From Planctomycetota bacterium (lineage in GTDB: Bacteria > Planctomycetota > UBA8108 > UBA1146): a stretch of 32,369 nucleotides of DNA. Position numbers and translations under genes: made by a program. Every line of letters starts with the position of its first letter. Position 1 is the first letter of the stretch. Below are positions 18,719 to 26,962 of the stretch, piece after piece. Where the stretch lies: the NCBI GenBank assembly GCA_013911165.1, contig JACETR010000030.1, positions 1 to 32,369 on the forward strand. The letters run 5' to 3'. The notes under the pieces are model-generated. The model was not told where the DNA came from. It saw only the letters and a program-made list of their open reading frames with translations, and did no database searches.

Positions 18719-18737
18719 CCAGAGCTCAGAGCTCTGG
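18719..18737. promoter_or_regulatory. perfect 19-bp palindrome in the gyrA leader
   Basis: CCAGAGCTCAGAGCTCTGG has 9-bp perfect arms around a single central A, 20 bases upstream of the gyrA start. It can be a dimeric operator, or in RNA a 7-bp hairpin with a 5-base loop (CCAGAGC-tcaga-GCTCTGG). No T-run follows, so it is not a standard terminator. Confidence 0.6.
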
Positions 18738-18757
18738 CAGACATGGAGAACGAATCG

Positions 18758-21208
18758 ATGAGCGAGGAAACCAATATCCTTCCATTGTCCCTCGAAGAGG
18801 AGATGAAGGGTTCATACCTGACCTACGCCATGAGTGTCATCATCCAGAGGGCTCTTCCTGACGTTCGGGATGGGCTCAAGCCGTCGCAGCGACGGATTCT
18901 GGTGGCAATGAACGACCTCAACCTGGGTCCCCGGTCCAAGCACAGAAAGTGCGCCAAGGTTGCCGGTGATACATCGGGTAACTATCACCCCCATGGTGAA
19001 TCGGTGATCTATCCGACCCTGGTGCGAATGGCCCAGCCCTTCAACATGCGCCAGACGATGGTCGATGGTCAGGGTAACTTCGGCTCCATCGACGGAGACC
19101 CGCCGGCGGCCATGCGATACACGGAAGCACGCATGACCGATGCGGCAACCGACATGCTCAACGACATCGACAAGGAAACTGTCGATTTTGTTCGCAACTA
19201 TGACGATACCCGTGATGAACCGACGGTACTTCCGGCAAAGTTCCCCAACCTGCTGGTCAACGGTGGTTCGGGAATCGCGGTCGGCATGTCGACCAACTTT
19301 GCTCCACACAACCTGCGTGAAGTGTGTCAGTCGTTACTGCTCGTCCTCGACAATCCGGAGACGACGATGGCGGACCTGCTCGAAGTGATGGAGGGTCCGG
19401 ACTTCCCCACCGGTGGTGTGATCTGTGGTCGCCGTGGTATTCACGAGGCCTACAGCAAGGGCCGAGGGTTGCTGACCCTGCGTGCACGTACCCACTTTGA
19501 GGACGTGACCAAACAAAAAGAGGCGATCGTCATCACCGAGATTCCTTACCAGGTTTCCAAGTCGAAGTTGGCGACAGACATCGCCGGTCTCGTCAAGGAT
19601 GGCCGTGTCACCGGTATCTCCGATATTCGTGACGAGTCAGACCGCAAGGGAATCCGTCTGGTTGTGGAACTGAAGAAGGATGAGAACGCTCAGGTTATTC
19701 TCAACCAGCTGTTCAAGCACACCCAGTTGCAGACCACCTTTGGTGTTCAACAGATTGCCCTGATCAACGGCAAGCCGAGAACCCTGACCCTGATGGAGCT
19801 GTTGAACGCCTACTGTGATCACCGCCGTGAGGTGATCCGCAGACGTTCACGCCACCTGTTGGCAAAGGCAGAGCGCAAGGCTCACATCCTTGAAGGTTTG
19901 ATCACAGCCACAGACAACATCGATCAGGTCATCAAGCTGATCCGGGCTGCCAAGGATGACGATGCTGCACGGACAGCCCTCATGGAGGAGTTCTCTCTGA
20001 CACGGATTCAGAGTGACGCCATTCTGCGCATGCAGTTGCGTCGCCTGACCGGCCTTGAGCGCGAAAAACTTCAGGATGATCTTGGCGATACCCGTGAAGA
20101 GATCGAGTATCACCGCACGGTTTTGACCGACGACAATGTCGTCAAAGAGATCATTCGCGAAGATATCCATGAGTTGATGGAGAAGTTCAAGGATGAGCGT
20201 CGCACCTCCATTGAGGAGGCGGCTGAAGAGATCAACTACGCCGATCTCATCGCGGAAGAGGATGTGGTCGTGACTCTGACCCATCAGGGTTACGTCAAGA
20301 GAACCCCGCTGACCAGCTACCGGTCCCAGGGCCGCGGTGGAACCGGAGTTTCCGGAGGATCAGTGCGCGAGGATGATTTCGTCAAGAGTCTCTTTGTGGC
20401 TGGCACCCATGACACTCTGTTGCTCTTCTCCGATCGCGGCAAGGTCTACTGGTTGAAGGTTTACGAATTGCCAGACCTCGCACGTACCTCCAAGGGCAAG
20501 CCTGTGAATCATCTGGTTCAGCTCGATAAAGAGGAGAAGATCCTCAACATGATTCGCATCGCCGAGTTCGATGACCGCAATCTCGTCTTTGCTTCTCGTT
20601 TGGGCAAAATCAAGAAGACCCCTCTGGAAGCCTATTCCAGACCAATGAAGACCGGTATCAAGGCGATCAAGATCAACGAGGGCGACCAGTTGATCGGAGT
20701 CAACATCACCTCCGGAGAAGATGAGATCATCCTTTCCACCGCCAGTGGAATGGCGATTCGTTTCAACGAATCAGATGTCCGCTCGATGGGCCGAGGTGCT
20801 GCAGGTGTGAATGGAATCGGGCTCGGAGAAGATGACCACGTGGTCTCGATGACCATCGTGGTTCCCGACGGATCCCTTCTGACCGTCTGTGAAAACGGCT
20901 ACGGAAAGATCACCGAGTTTGGTTCCTACCGCACCCAGAAGCGGGGTGGCAAGGGTCTCATCGATATCCGCACCACTGAGAGAAACGGTTCCGTGGTCTC
21001 CGCGCGAACCCTCTCTGGTGATCGTGATGCAATGATGATGACCTCCAACGGCATGCTCGTTCGCATTTCCCTGAAGGACGTGCGACCGATCGGCCGAAAC
21101 ACTCAGGGCGTCCGTTTGATCCGGGTCAAGGACGGTGACAAGGTCATCGGCCTCGAGCTGGTGGACGCAACCGATGGACAAGAGGAAGTCAACCCCCCGT
21201 CCGAGTAG
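18758..21208 (+). CDS. gyrA: DNA gyrase subunit A
   Basis: An 816-residue breakage-reunion subunit. The active-site tyrosine is Y121 in [10 protein letters not shown]. The quinolone region reads [17 protein letters not shown]; the position equal to E. coli S83 is Ser, but that equal to D87 is Pro (P86). The C-terminal beta-pinwheel carries two GyrA-box-like motifs: QGRGGTG (20327-20347), a variant at the usual place, and QKRGGKG (20936-20956), a perfect match one or more blades later. A start at 18743 is possible, but GGAG precedes ATG 18758 at good spacing. It is separated from gyrB by panB and panE. Confidence 0.96.
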   Translation: MSEETNILPLSLEEEMKGSYLTYAMSVIIQRALPDVRDGLKPSQRRILVAMNDLNLGPRSKHRKCAKVAGDTSGNYHPHGESVIYPTLVRMAQPFNMRQTMVDGQGNFGSIDGDPPAAMRYTEARMTDAATDMLNDIDKETVDFVRNYDDTRDEPTVLPAKFPNLLVNGGSGIAVGMSTNFAPHNLREVCQSLLLVLDNPETTMADLLEVMEGPDFPTGGVICGRRGIHEAYSKGRGLLTLRARTHFEDVTKQKEAIVITEIPYQVSKSKLATDIAGLVKDGRVTGISDIRDESDRKGIRLVVELKKDENAQVILNQLFKHTQLQTTFGVQQIALINGKPRTLTLMELLNAYCDHRREVIRRRSRHLLAKAERKAHILEGLITATDNIDQVIKLIRAAKDDDAARTALMEEFSLTRIQSDAILRMQLRRLTGLEREKLQDDLGDTREEIEYHRTVLTDDNVVKEIIREDIHELMEKFKDERRTSIEEAAEEINYADLIAEEDVVVTLTHQGYVKRTPLTSYRSQGRGGTGVSGGSVREDDFVKSLFVAGTHDTLLLFSDRGKVYWLKVYELPDLARTSKGKPVNHLVQLDKEEKILNMIRIAEFDDRNLVFASRLGKIKKTPLEAYSRPMKTGIKAIKINEGDQLIGVNITSGEDEIILSTASGMAIRFNESDVRSMGRGAAGVNGIGLGEDDHVVSMTIVVPDGSLLTVCENGYGKITEFGSYRTQKRGGKGLIDIRTTERNGSVVSARTLSGDRDAMMMTSNGMLVRISLKDVRPIGRNTQGVRLIRVKDGDKVIGLELVDATDGQEEVNPPSE

Positions 21209-21277
21209 GATTTTTTCGCAAAGTCCTGCCAAGTGGGTGGTAGATGCCGCCCACCTTTCGTGGCATATCATCAGGAT

Positions 21278-21331
21278 CCTGCCTTCAGGTTTTCATCGAC
21301 CAAAAGTGGTTGTTGAGGATCTGAAGGCAGG
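21278..21331. repeat. 11-bp perfect inverted repeat with 32-base spacer
   Basis: CCTGCCTTCAG (21278-21288) and CTGAAGGCAGG (21321-21331) are exact reverse complements. The spacer includes a small ACCA-aaag-TGGT dyad (21299-21310), so an RNA from here would fold into a stem topped by an inner hairpin. Confidence 0.65.
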
Positions 21332-21332
21332 C

Positions 21333-21365
21333 GGCGTTCGTTGACGTATGGAACGCCCGGGTTTT
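21333..21365 (+). terminator. possible rho-independent terminator
   Basis: GGCGTTC (21333-21339) pairs with GAACGCC (21351-21357) around an 11-base loop, followed after CGGG by TTTTT. The stem is only 7 bp and the loop is long, so the call is tentative. It would end transcripts from gyrA or from a small RNA encoded just upstream. Confidence 0.4.
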
Positions 21366-21682
21366 TACAAGCCGCGCATTCGATACCGATCAGGGGGGAA
21401 TCAGGAGGATCGGGAAGACCGGTATCGATGGATATGTTGTCCAGGGTGGAGCAGGGTTGCTCCGTTGCTCTGGTCGGGGGAACGAGATTCGGGGTGGGGA
21501 ATTCCCGAACTCGACAATTTCAGGAAAACGCGAGGTCGCTGCAGAGAGAACCTCTGTCCCGGCAACCCGCACAGTTCCATCAAGGAGTGAGATCTCGCCC
21601 GCGCAGGGAAGGGCTCGTCGCCAAGGTGCGGTGTACCCATACCGGCCCTCATCGGGGTGAAGCGCGACGGGATCGTTGCACT

Positions 21683-23362
21683 ATGAATACCGAAGAAAAA
21701 TCGCTCATCGTTCAGAGCGATGGCACCTTGCTGCTGGAGGTTCACCACCCCACAGCACAGAGATTGAGGCATGAGCTCGCCGCTTTTGCCCATCTTGAAA
21801 AGAGTCCGGAGTACTTCCACGAGTATCGGATCAGTCCGATCTCGCTGTGGAATGCAGCTCAATCGGGATGGAGCCAGGAGAAGATCCTCGGCTTGCTCGA
21901 GGAGAATGCCCGCTATCCGGTTCCAAAGGCTCTCCACGACATGGTGGCCAAGGCTCTCGACAGTTTTGGACGCTTTGAGCTGGTCAGGGCAGAAGATGGC
22001 GAGACTTTGATCCTGCGTCCTTCCCAGGATGCTGACGATCACCTCGCCATGTTGGCCAACCGACCCTCACTGGCAGAGATTCTGACGAACCCCTGTGATG
22101 GTCACTCCTATCAGATTGACCCTGGTCACAGGGGTGCGCTCAAGGTGGCGATGATCCGCAACGGTTTTCCCATCGCCGACCGTGCAGGGTTTCGCACCGG
22201 TGCCGCCATCGATCTGCATTTCCCGGAGGATTCAGAGTTCGCATTGCGCAACTACCAGGATGAATCGGTGGAGGCATTCTTCGCTGATCAGGGAGGTGGC
22301 GGGGGATCCGGTGTAGTCGTGCTGCCCTGTGGCGCCGGCAAAACCGTGGTGGGTATCGGCCTCATCGAAAAGCTCAAGTGCCAGACTCTTATTCTTGCAC
22401 CGAACATCACGAGTGTGAGGCAGTGGCGCAAAGAAATCATTCGGTGGACCAATCTGGATGAATCCCAAGTCGCCGAGTATTCGGGGGCATGCAAGGACAT
22501 CGCCCCCATCACCGTGGCGACCTACCAGATCACTGCTCACCGCAAATCTAAAACCGAAGACTTCACCCATCTTGATCTCTTCGCTGATCATGACTGGGGA
22601 CTCATCATCTACGACGAAGTGCACATGTTGCCTGCTCCGGTTTTCCGTTTCACGGCGGAGATTCAGGCGCGTCGTCGCCTTGGCCTGACGGCAACCCTTG
22701 TGAGAGAAGACGGACGCGAAGACGAGGTCTTCACTCTCATCGGTCCCCGTATCTACGATATGCCGTGGCGAGATCTTGAGCGTGAAGGGTTTATTGCCAA
22801 AGTGCGCTGCGTAGAGGTGCGACTCGACTTGCCACAGGAAGAGCGTGACGCTTACCTGAACGCGGATCGGCGTCATCGCTTCCGTATCTCATCGGAGAAC
22901 CCGATGAAATTGCAGCGTTTGCACACGATCCTTGAGCGCCACAATGGAGAGCGGATTCTGGTCATCGGTCAGTATTTGAAACAACTGCGCGACGTCTCCC
23001 GATCCATCGGAGCTCCGCTGATCACGGGGCACACTCCCCAGGATGAGCGTGAAAAACTCTACGCAGCTTTCCGCAATGGCGAGGTGCCAGTGCTGATCGT
23101 CAGCAAAGTGGGCAACTTTGCAGTCGATCTTCCGGATGCCTCCGTGGCGGTTCAGATCTCTGGTACCTACGGCTCCCGTCAAGAGGAGGCGCAGCGTCTT
23201 GGACGAGTGCTCAGACCCAAGTCAGATGGTCGTGAAGCCACCTTCTACTCTTTGGTGACCCGCGACAGTCGTGATCAGGACTTTGCCCACCGTCGTCAGA
23301 GATTTCTGATGGAGCAGGGCTACCAATACGAAATCGAAGAACAAGAGGAGGTGCTGAGTTGA
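21683..23362 (+). CDS. XPB/ERCC3-type DNA helicase
   Basis: A 559-residue superfamily 2 helicase of the XPB (Ssl2/Rad25) type, a 3'-5' DNA unwinding enzyme linked to repair. The N-terminal ~180 residues match the bacterial XPB damage-recognition-like region. Helicase motifs: LPCGAGKT (Walker A, 214-221), DEVH (311-314), GLTATLVRED including the XPB-specific RED motif (R341-D343), a thumb-like insertion, and motif VI QRLGRVLRP (from 504). Size is like mycobacterial XPB. An open frame extends to 21341, but the first 114 residues there have no domain, so ATG 21683 is taken. The stop overlaps the TTG start of the next gene, a helicase-associated protein, as in the actinobacterial XPB locus. Confidence 0.92.
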   Translation: MNTEEKSLIVQSDGTLLLEVHHPTAQRLRHELAAFAHLEKSPEYFHEYRISPISLWNAAQSGWSQEKILGLLEENARYPVPKALHDMVAKALDSFGRFELVRAEDGETLILRPSQDADDHLAMLANRPSLAEILTNPCDGHSYQIDPGHRGALKVAMIRNGFPIADRAGFRTGAAIDLHFPEDSEFALRNYQDESVEAFFADQGGGGGSGVVVLPCGAGKTVVGIGLIEKLKCQTLILAPNITSVRQWRKEIIRWTNLDESQVAEYSGACKDIAPITVATYQITAHRKSKTEDFTHLDLFADHDWGLIIYDEVHMLPAPVFRFTAEIQARRRLGLTATLVREDGREDEVFTLIGPRIYDMPWRDLEREGFIAKVRCVEVRLDLPQEERDAYLNADRRHRFRISSENPMKLQRLHTILERHNGERILVIGQYLKQLRDVSRSIGAPLITGHTPQDEREKLYAAFRNGEVPVLIVSKVGNFAVDLPDASVAVQISGTYGSRQEEAQRLGRVLRPKSDGREATFYSLVTRDSRDQDFAHRRQRFLMEQGYQYEIEEQEEVLS

Positions 23363-25380
23363 GTGCCGTCGGAAAGTTCCTTCGAGGATTGAAAAAAGCG
23401 GAACTGCAAACTATCCATCAATTCTGGCTTCCCGGTGAGTCTGCCAATTCAAAGGTTGAAGACTTGCGCCATCGAGTGGAGAGAGTCTTTGTTTCAGGCG
23501 AAGGCGTTCCCGAGAAAGTGGCCCGCCTCAGCCAAACTCAAAAGCGCCTCATTCAGGATGTCCTTTCACGCCCTGAACCAAAGGCCCAGATCACTGAAAT
23601 TCAGGAAGGTCTGGCACAGAGTGGTGCTTCGAGGATTGAGGTTGAGTCTACGGTGCGCCAATTGACAGAGCGCGGGTTTGTCACCCGCCAACGCAAGGAC
23701 CAATCCAGGGGAAGCGAGTTTCTCGAGATCCCTGAGGAGTTGGCTGACCATCTCGCTCGAGCCCTCAATGTGGGTGGGCAGGCCGCTTCACCCGCAGACT
23801 CCGTCAGCTTTCGCATGCTGGAGGCATCCCCCTCCAAATCAGAAGCGGGAGTGGATGAGCGGGTGGAGAGCATCGAAGACCCCCTCCTTGCCGAACTGTG
23901 CCGACGTGCACTGTGTCATCGTGGGGTGCTCAACCTCGATTCGGATGAAATAGTCGACTTCCTCGAAACTGAGGGTGGCGAAGAGATCGATGAAGAGGGC
24001 TGGAGGCAGATTCTCGAAGAGAAGGGAATCGGCACCATCGGTGATGGAAGATTGCAGGATTACGGCATCACCTTGCCTGATACCTCCCTTGTCATTTTTC
24101 AGGAGTGGCTGCAAAGCCGCGCACTGGAGCAGATGTCTCAGGAGCGTCACCCGGATCAGATTCTGGAGTCCGGTGTCGACCTGTTGATTGACATTGAGAG
24201 ATTGACTCTGCATATCGAGCAAGAGCCGATTCGTCTTACCCGAGCAGGCAGTTTTCCCAAGCGCCTCGCGGAGCAGTTGAGACGTACCTTTGCCATGGAG
24301 CGTATGACCGATTACCTCGAAGGCGATACGGTCACCCGTGTCTTGAGAGTGGCAATGCGTCTGGGACTCGTGGAGAATTTTGCTGGAGAGTTGCGGGTCA
24401 GTGATTCGCGTCTCGAATCATGGAGGAATCTGGATTTCCGTCGCAAAACCGAAATCGTTTTGCAGAGATTCCTCGAAGAGAGTGCCGGCGCACGTTGGTC
24501 CTTCCACCAGGAAGGTCTGCGGTCGATTCTTCTCGAAACCTTGCGTAACCACGGAAATGACGGCTGGATCTCTCTGGATGCAGTGATTGACCACAGTGTC
24601 AGCACTTATCTGTTGGAGCTCGAGGAGCGCGAGGTGGCACAGCAGCTGCGTCAGCGCCGGGAAGAAGATTTCTCCCGTGATCGTTTGCAGTGTCCGGTGC
24701 ACCGTCTCGGAACCGATCTCGCCTTCTGGATTATCAATCGCATGCTCTGCCTGGGCATGTGTGAAGTCGGTGTGGTCGACGGTTCCCTGTCGAGCCTCCT
24801 GATGACGGATCTGGGAAAATCGTTGCTTGGTCAGGAGATTGACCCCTCCGAGTGCCGCATCCTCGTCAACCCTGATTTCGAGATCATGCTGATTACCGAG
24901 GGGTTAGAGGGCATGGCTCTGGAGTTGCAGTTGGCCCGCTTCTCGGAGCGGATCTCCGCTGAGAGGGTTCGCCGTTACCGGGCGACCCCCGAGTCGATGC
25001 GTTCCGGAGTTCGATCCGGCCTGCAAGTGGGTTCGATCCGCAGCATTCTTGAAGGGTCCAGTGCTCACCCACTGCCGGAAACTGTCTGCGTGGCGATCCG
25101 GGATTGGGGTCGGGACATGGATTGGATCCAGGTTTCGCCGGCGATCCATCTCACCGGTCTCAAGCCCGACCGGTATAAACAACTGACAGAAATTCTCGAT
25201 GAGGAAAAGATCAAGTACGTCGAAATCGGTCGGCGTGAGTTGTTCATTCCAGGTCATAGGATGGGGGCCATCGAAGCGGATGCTCCTCCTTTCATCGAAC
25301 GATTGCGCGAAGAAGGTTGGCTGGTCCGACTCGATGACCGTATCACCATCGACTCAGAAGGAGACTCGGTAGAAGCATGA
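23359..25380 (+). CDS. XPB-associated protein with Helicase_C_3 domain
   Basis: A 673-residue cytoplasmic protein. Its start TTG overlaps the helicase stop (TTGA) and follows AGGAGG. The N-terminal half is helical with winged-helix-like segments (for example VESTVRQLTERGFVTRQRK). Residues about 500-590 (ILVNPDFEIMLI, then LARFSERISAERVRRYRATP and SGLQVGSIRSILEGSS, then VAIRDWGR) match the Helicase_C_3 (XPB-associated) domain. Actinobacterial XPB genes have a neighbour with the same domain (Rv0862c beside Rv0861c in M. tuberculosis), so a physical or regulatory partner role is likely; the biochemical function is unknown. Its stop overlaps the next start by ATGA. Confidence 0.82.
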   Translation: MSAVGKFLRGLKKAELQTIHQFWLPGESANSKVEDLRHRVERVFVSGEGVPEKVARLSQTQKRLIQDVLSRPEPKAQITEIQEGLAQSGASRIEVESTVRQLTERGFVTRQRKDQSRGSEFLEIPEELADHLARALNVGGQAASPADSVSFRMLEASPSKSEAGVDERVESIEDPLLAELCRRALCHRGVLNLDSDEIVDFLETEGGEEIDEEGWRQILEEKGIGTIGDGRLQDYGITLPDTSLVIFQEWLQSRALEQMSQERHPDQILESGVDLLIDIERLTLHIEQEPIRLTRAGSFPKRLAEQLRRTFAMERMTDYLEGDTVTRVLRVAMRLGLVENFAGELRVSDSRLESWRNLDFRRKTEIVLQRFLEESAGARWSFHQEGLRSILLETLRNHGNDGWISLDAVIDHSVSTYLLELEEREVAQQLRQRREEDFSRDRLQCPVHRLGTDLAFWIINRMLCLGMCEVGVVDGSLSSLLMTDLGKSLLGQEIDPSECRILVNPDFEIMLITEGLEGMALELQLARFSERISAERVRRYRATPESMRSGVRSGLQVGSIRSILEGSSAHPLPETVCVAIRDWGRDMDWIQVSPAIHLTGLKPDRYKQLTEILDEEKIKYVEIGRRELFIPGHRMGAIEADAPPFIERLREEGWLVRLDDRITIDSEGDSVEA

Positions 25381-26060
25381 GCGATCCCCTTGGCGGTCTC
25401 GACCCCAGCACCCTTGGCGTCTCTGTCGATCTGATTCATCTGCCGATGCAGGTCGGCCTGGAGGCGTTCAAAGAGGTGTACATGGAAGTCTCGGGTCCCT
25501 GTGGATACGAGAACTTCATGCGCGTCGGTGACGGGGCGCGTCTCGAGACCGCAGCCACTCCCGAGAAGGGAGCTTCCCGGGTCACCTTCGCCCGTGACCG
25601 CATCACTTTTCAGGAGGAGGGTGCGGGTATCGGATCAGAATTGTTGGCCCGACGTATGGAAGAGGTGGTTCGCTCCCTTTCCAAAAGGGTTCAGTTTCCG
25701 GTGATCATTGCGCGCACCCGAAACCATCGAACCCTGATCCGTGTGCCCGGAGATAAAGTGGCAGCGGATTGGCTGGCTGAAAAGGTTCTTCAACTGGACG
25801 CAGAATCCTGCGCTCCCCTCGCACGCCCTGTGCGTGCTTCCGGTTTGAGGTTGCAGTTGCCTGCGCAGAAGAATGGCGAGGCAATGCATCTGCTGCGGGT
25901 GGAGGAGTGGCTCAAGAACCCCAAGATGCTTTTTGTGGAAGACAATGCCAACTGGCGTCAGCCGATGCCTGTCGATCAGTTCAGCAATATTGCTGCGGAG
26001 CTGAAGAGCGCCGAAGAGTTAATGGTCGTTCGTATTCCCGATTGGCTCTCGCAGCTCTAA
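25377..26060 (+). CDS. unknown protein coupled to the XPB helicase operon
   Basis: A 227-residue protein that I do not recognise. It has no signal peptide or TM segment and appears soluble. The start overlaps the preceding stop (ATGA), so it is the third coupled gene of the XPB operon. Visible features: an alternating beta-like stretch with FARDRITFQEEGAGIGSELL, a segment VQFPVIIARTRNHRTLIRVP that looks like beta strands, and a C-terminal WLKNPKMLFVEDNANWRQ region. No Cys or His clusters or nuclease motifs are evident. Archaeal XPB works with the Bax1 nuclease, but no resemblance to Bax1 can be claimed. The gene faces a leftward gene 12 bases away. Confidence 0.8.
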   Translation: MSDPLGGLDPSTLGVSVDLIHLPMQVGLEAFKEVYMEVSGPCGYENFMRVGDGARLETAATPEKGASRVTFARDRITFQEEGAGIGSELLARRMEEVVRSLSKRVQFPVIIARTRNHRTLIRVPGDKVAADWLAEKVLQLDAESCAPLARPVRASGLRLQLPAQKNGEAMHLLRVEEWLKNPKMLFVEDNANWRQPMPVDQFSNIAAELKSAEELMVVRIPDWLSQL

Positions 26061-26072
26061 AGCGCGACGTTT

Positions 26073-26468
26073 TCAGGAAGAACCTGTTCCCCCCGAGTGC
26101 TCGTCTCTGGGTTTGGCCTTGCGTTTGGCAGGCTGGTCCTTTTTCCACGGCAGCGGTGAAGCGAGTGGCAGGTCTTCTACCGACTCGGGGTCGAACTCCG
26201 GTACTTCGATCAGAGACTTGATGCGATCGCCAATGTCGGAGAGATCGGCACCCTCTTGAAGCTCCAGAGTCTTCGCTTCGCCGAGGGGATCTGCATTGAG
26301 GTCTCCCTGGAGAATGACGAGGTCGTAGGAGTCCTTGGAGAGTCTCTTGGTGAGGCCCTTCTGGTTTCCAACCGCATCTGCTCTCAATCCCATTGAACCT
26401 GCTGCGTCAAAGCAACCGTTGCGCAAGGTGGTATCGACGCAGGCGACAAGGATTTTGGGGCCATCCAT
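26073..26468 (-). CDS. small receiver-like protein, function unknown
   Basis: A 131-residue protein starting at ATG 26468 (GGAG upstream, ten bases after the yjbQ stop). A longer frame to 26576 would overlap yjbQ and is not used. The first ~55 residues (PKILVACVDTTLRN then KDSYDLVILQGDLN) resemble strands 1-3 of a CheY-like receiver, with VACVD in place of the usual acidic pair and D55-like Asp in LQGD. The remainder is acidic and then Pro/Lys-rich and probably disordered. If it is a receiver it is degenerate. The operon with yjbQ suggests co-expression but no clear functional link. Confidence 0.65.
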   Translation of the reverse strand: MDGPKILVACVDTTLRNGCFDAAGSMGLRADAVGNQKGLTKRLSKDSYDLVILQGDLNADPLGEAKTLELQEGADLSDIGDRIKSLIEVPEFDPESVEDLPLASPLPWKKDQPAKRKAKPRDEHSGGTGSS

Positions 26469-26478
26469 AGGATCTCCT

Positions 26479-26889
26479 TCAGTCCCAGACACGCACACTG
26501 ATCGTGCGTTCATGGGGACGGGTTCGGTGTTCAAAGATAAAGACTCCCTGCCAGGTGCCGAGGTCGAGTCGGCCATCCTTGACGGGCAGTGTTTCTGAAG
26601 TGCGGGTGACAGCGGCCTTCAAATGGGACGGCATGTCATCGGGGCCTTCAGAAGTGTGTGTGTAGTCAGGGTCGTTTTCTGGAGCGAGACGGTCGAACCA
26701 GCTGAGCAAATCCCGGCGTGCGGAGGGATCGGCGTTTTCTGTGATGACGAGGCTGGCACTGGTATGCCGCAGAAAAACATGGCAAAGCCCGGTTTCGACA
26801 TCGGCCCTGCGGATCGCTTCTGCCAACGGTTGGGTGATCTCATGGAGTCCTTTGCCAGGGGTCTGGAAGGTCAGATCTTCACCGTACAT
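26479..26889 (-). CDS. YjbQ/UPF0047 family protein
   Basis: A 136-residue YjbQ family protein. The hallmark stretches LRHTSASLVITENADP, RDLLSWFDRLAP, DYTHTSEGPDDMPSHLKAA and LGTWQGVFIFEHR are all present, including the conserved His and Glu/Asp residues of the family's presumed active site. YjbQ of E. coli has weak thiamine-phosphate synthase activity; the physiological role is unsettled. ATG at 26889 follows AAAGGA. It is divergent from a lipoprotein gene 73 bases away and co-oriented with the small receiver-like gene. Confidence 0.92.
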   Translation of the reverse strand: MYGEDLTFQTPGKGLHEITQPLAEAIRRADVETGLCHVFLRHTSASLVITENADPSARRDLLSWFDRLAPENDPDYTHTSEGPDDMPSHLKAAVTRTSETLPVKDGRLDLGTWQGVFIFEHRTRPHERTISVRVWD

Positions 26890-26962
26890 CGAAATCCTTT
26901 CGGGATGCCTGCCGAGTCGTCTTCGATTAATCTACGGCATGACACTGGAAAGGCCAACGCTG

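Larger units (their letters stand above)
21209..21682. other. gyrA-XPB intergenic region rich in inverted repeats
   Basis: A 474-base gap with no convincing gene. It has a cluster of dyads: GTGGGTGG-tagatg-CCGCCCAC (21233-21254, one G-T pair), an 11-bp perfect inverted repeat CCTGCCTTCAG / CTGAAGGCAGG (21278-21288 and 21321-21331), a terminator-like hairpin (21333-21365), and a 10-bp stem with one bulged A, CGAG(A)TTCGGG / CCCGAACTCG (21483-21513). The XPB frame stays open back to 21341, but that stretch is Arg/Gly/Ser-rich with no domain. I find no match in it to the conserved cores of RNase P RNA, tmRNA, SRP RNA or common riboswitches. Confidence 0.5.

Noticed and set aside
21341..21682. 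114-codon upstream extension of the XPB helicase
   Set aside because: Arg/Gly/Ser-rich with no domain and overlaps the inverted repeats; bacterial XPB length fits the 21683 start.
21367..21682. RNase P RNA, tmRNA or riboswitch in the gyrA-XPB gap
   Set aside because: None of the conserved core sequences (such as GAGGAAAGTCC of RNase P RNA or the tRNA-like ends of tmRNA) could be found.
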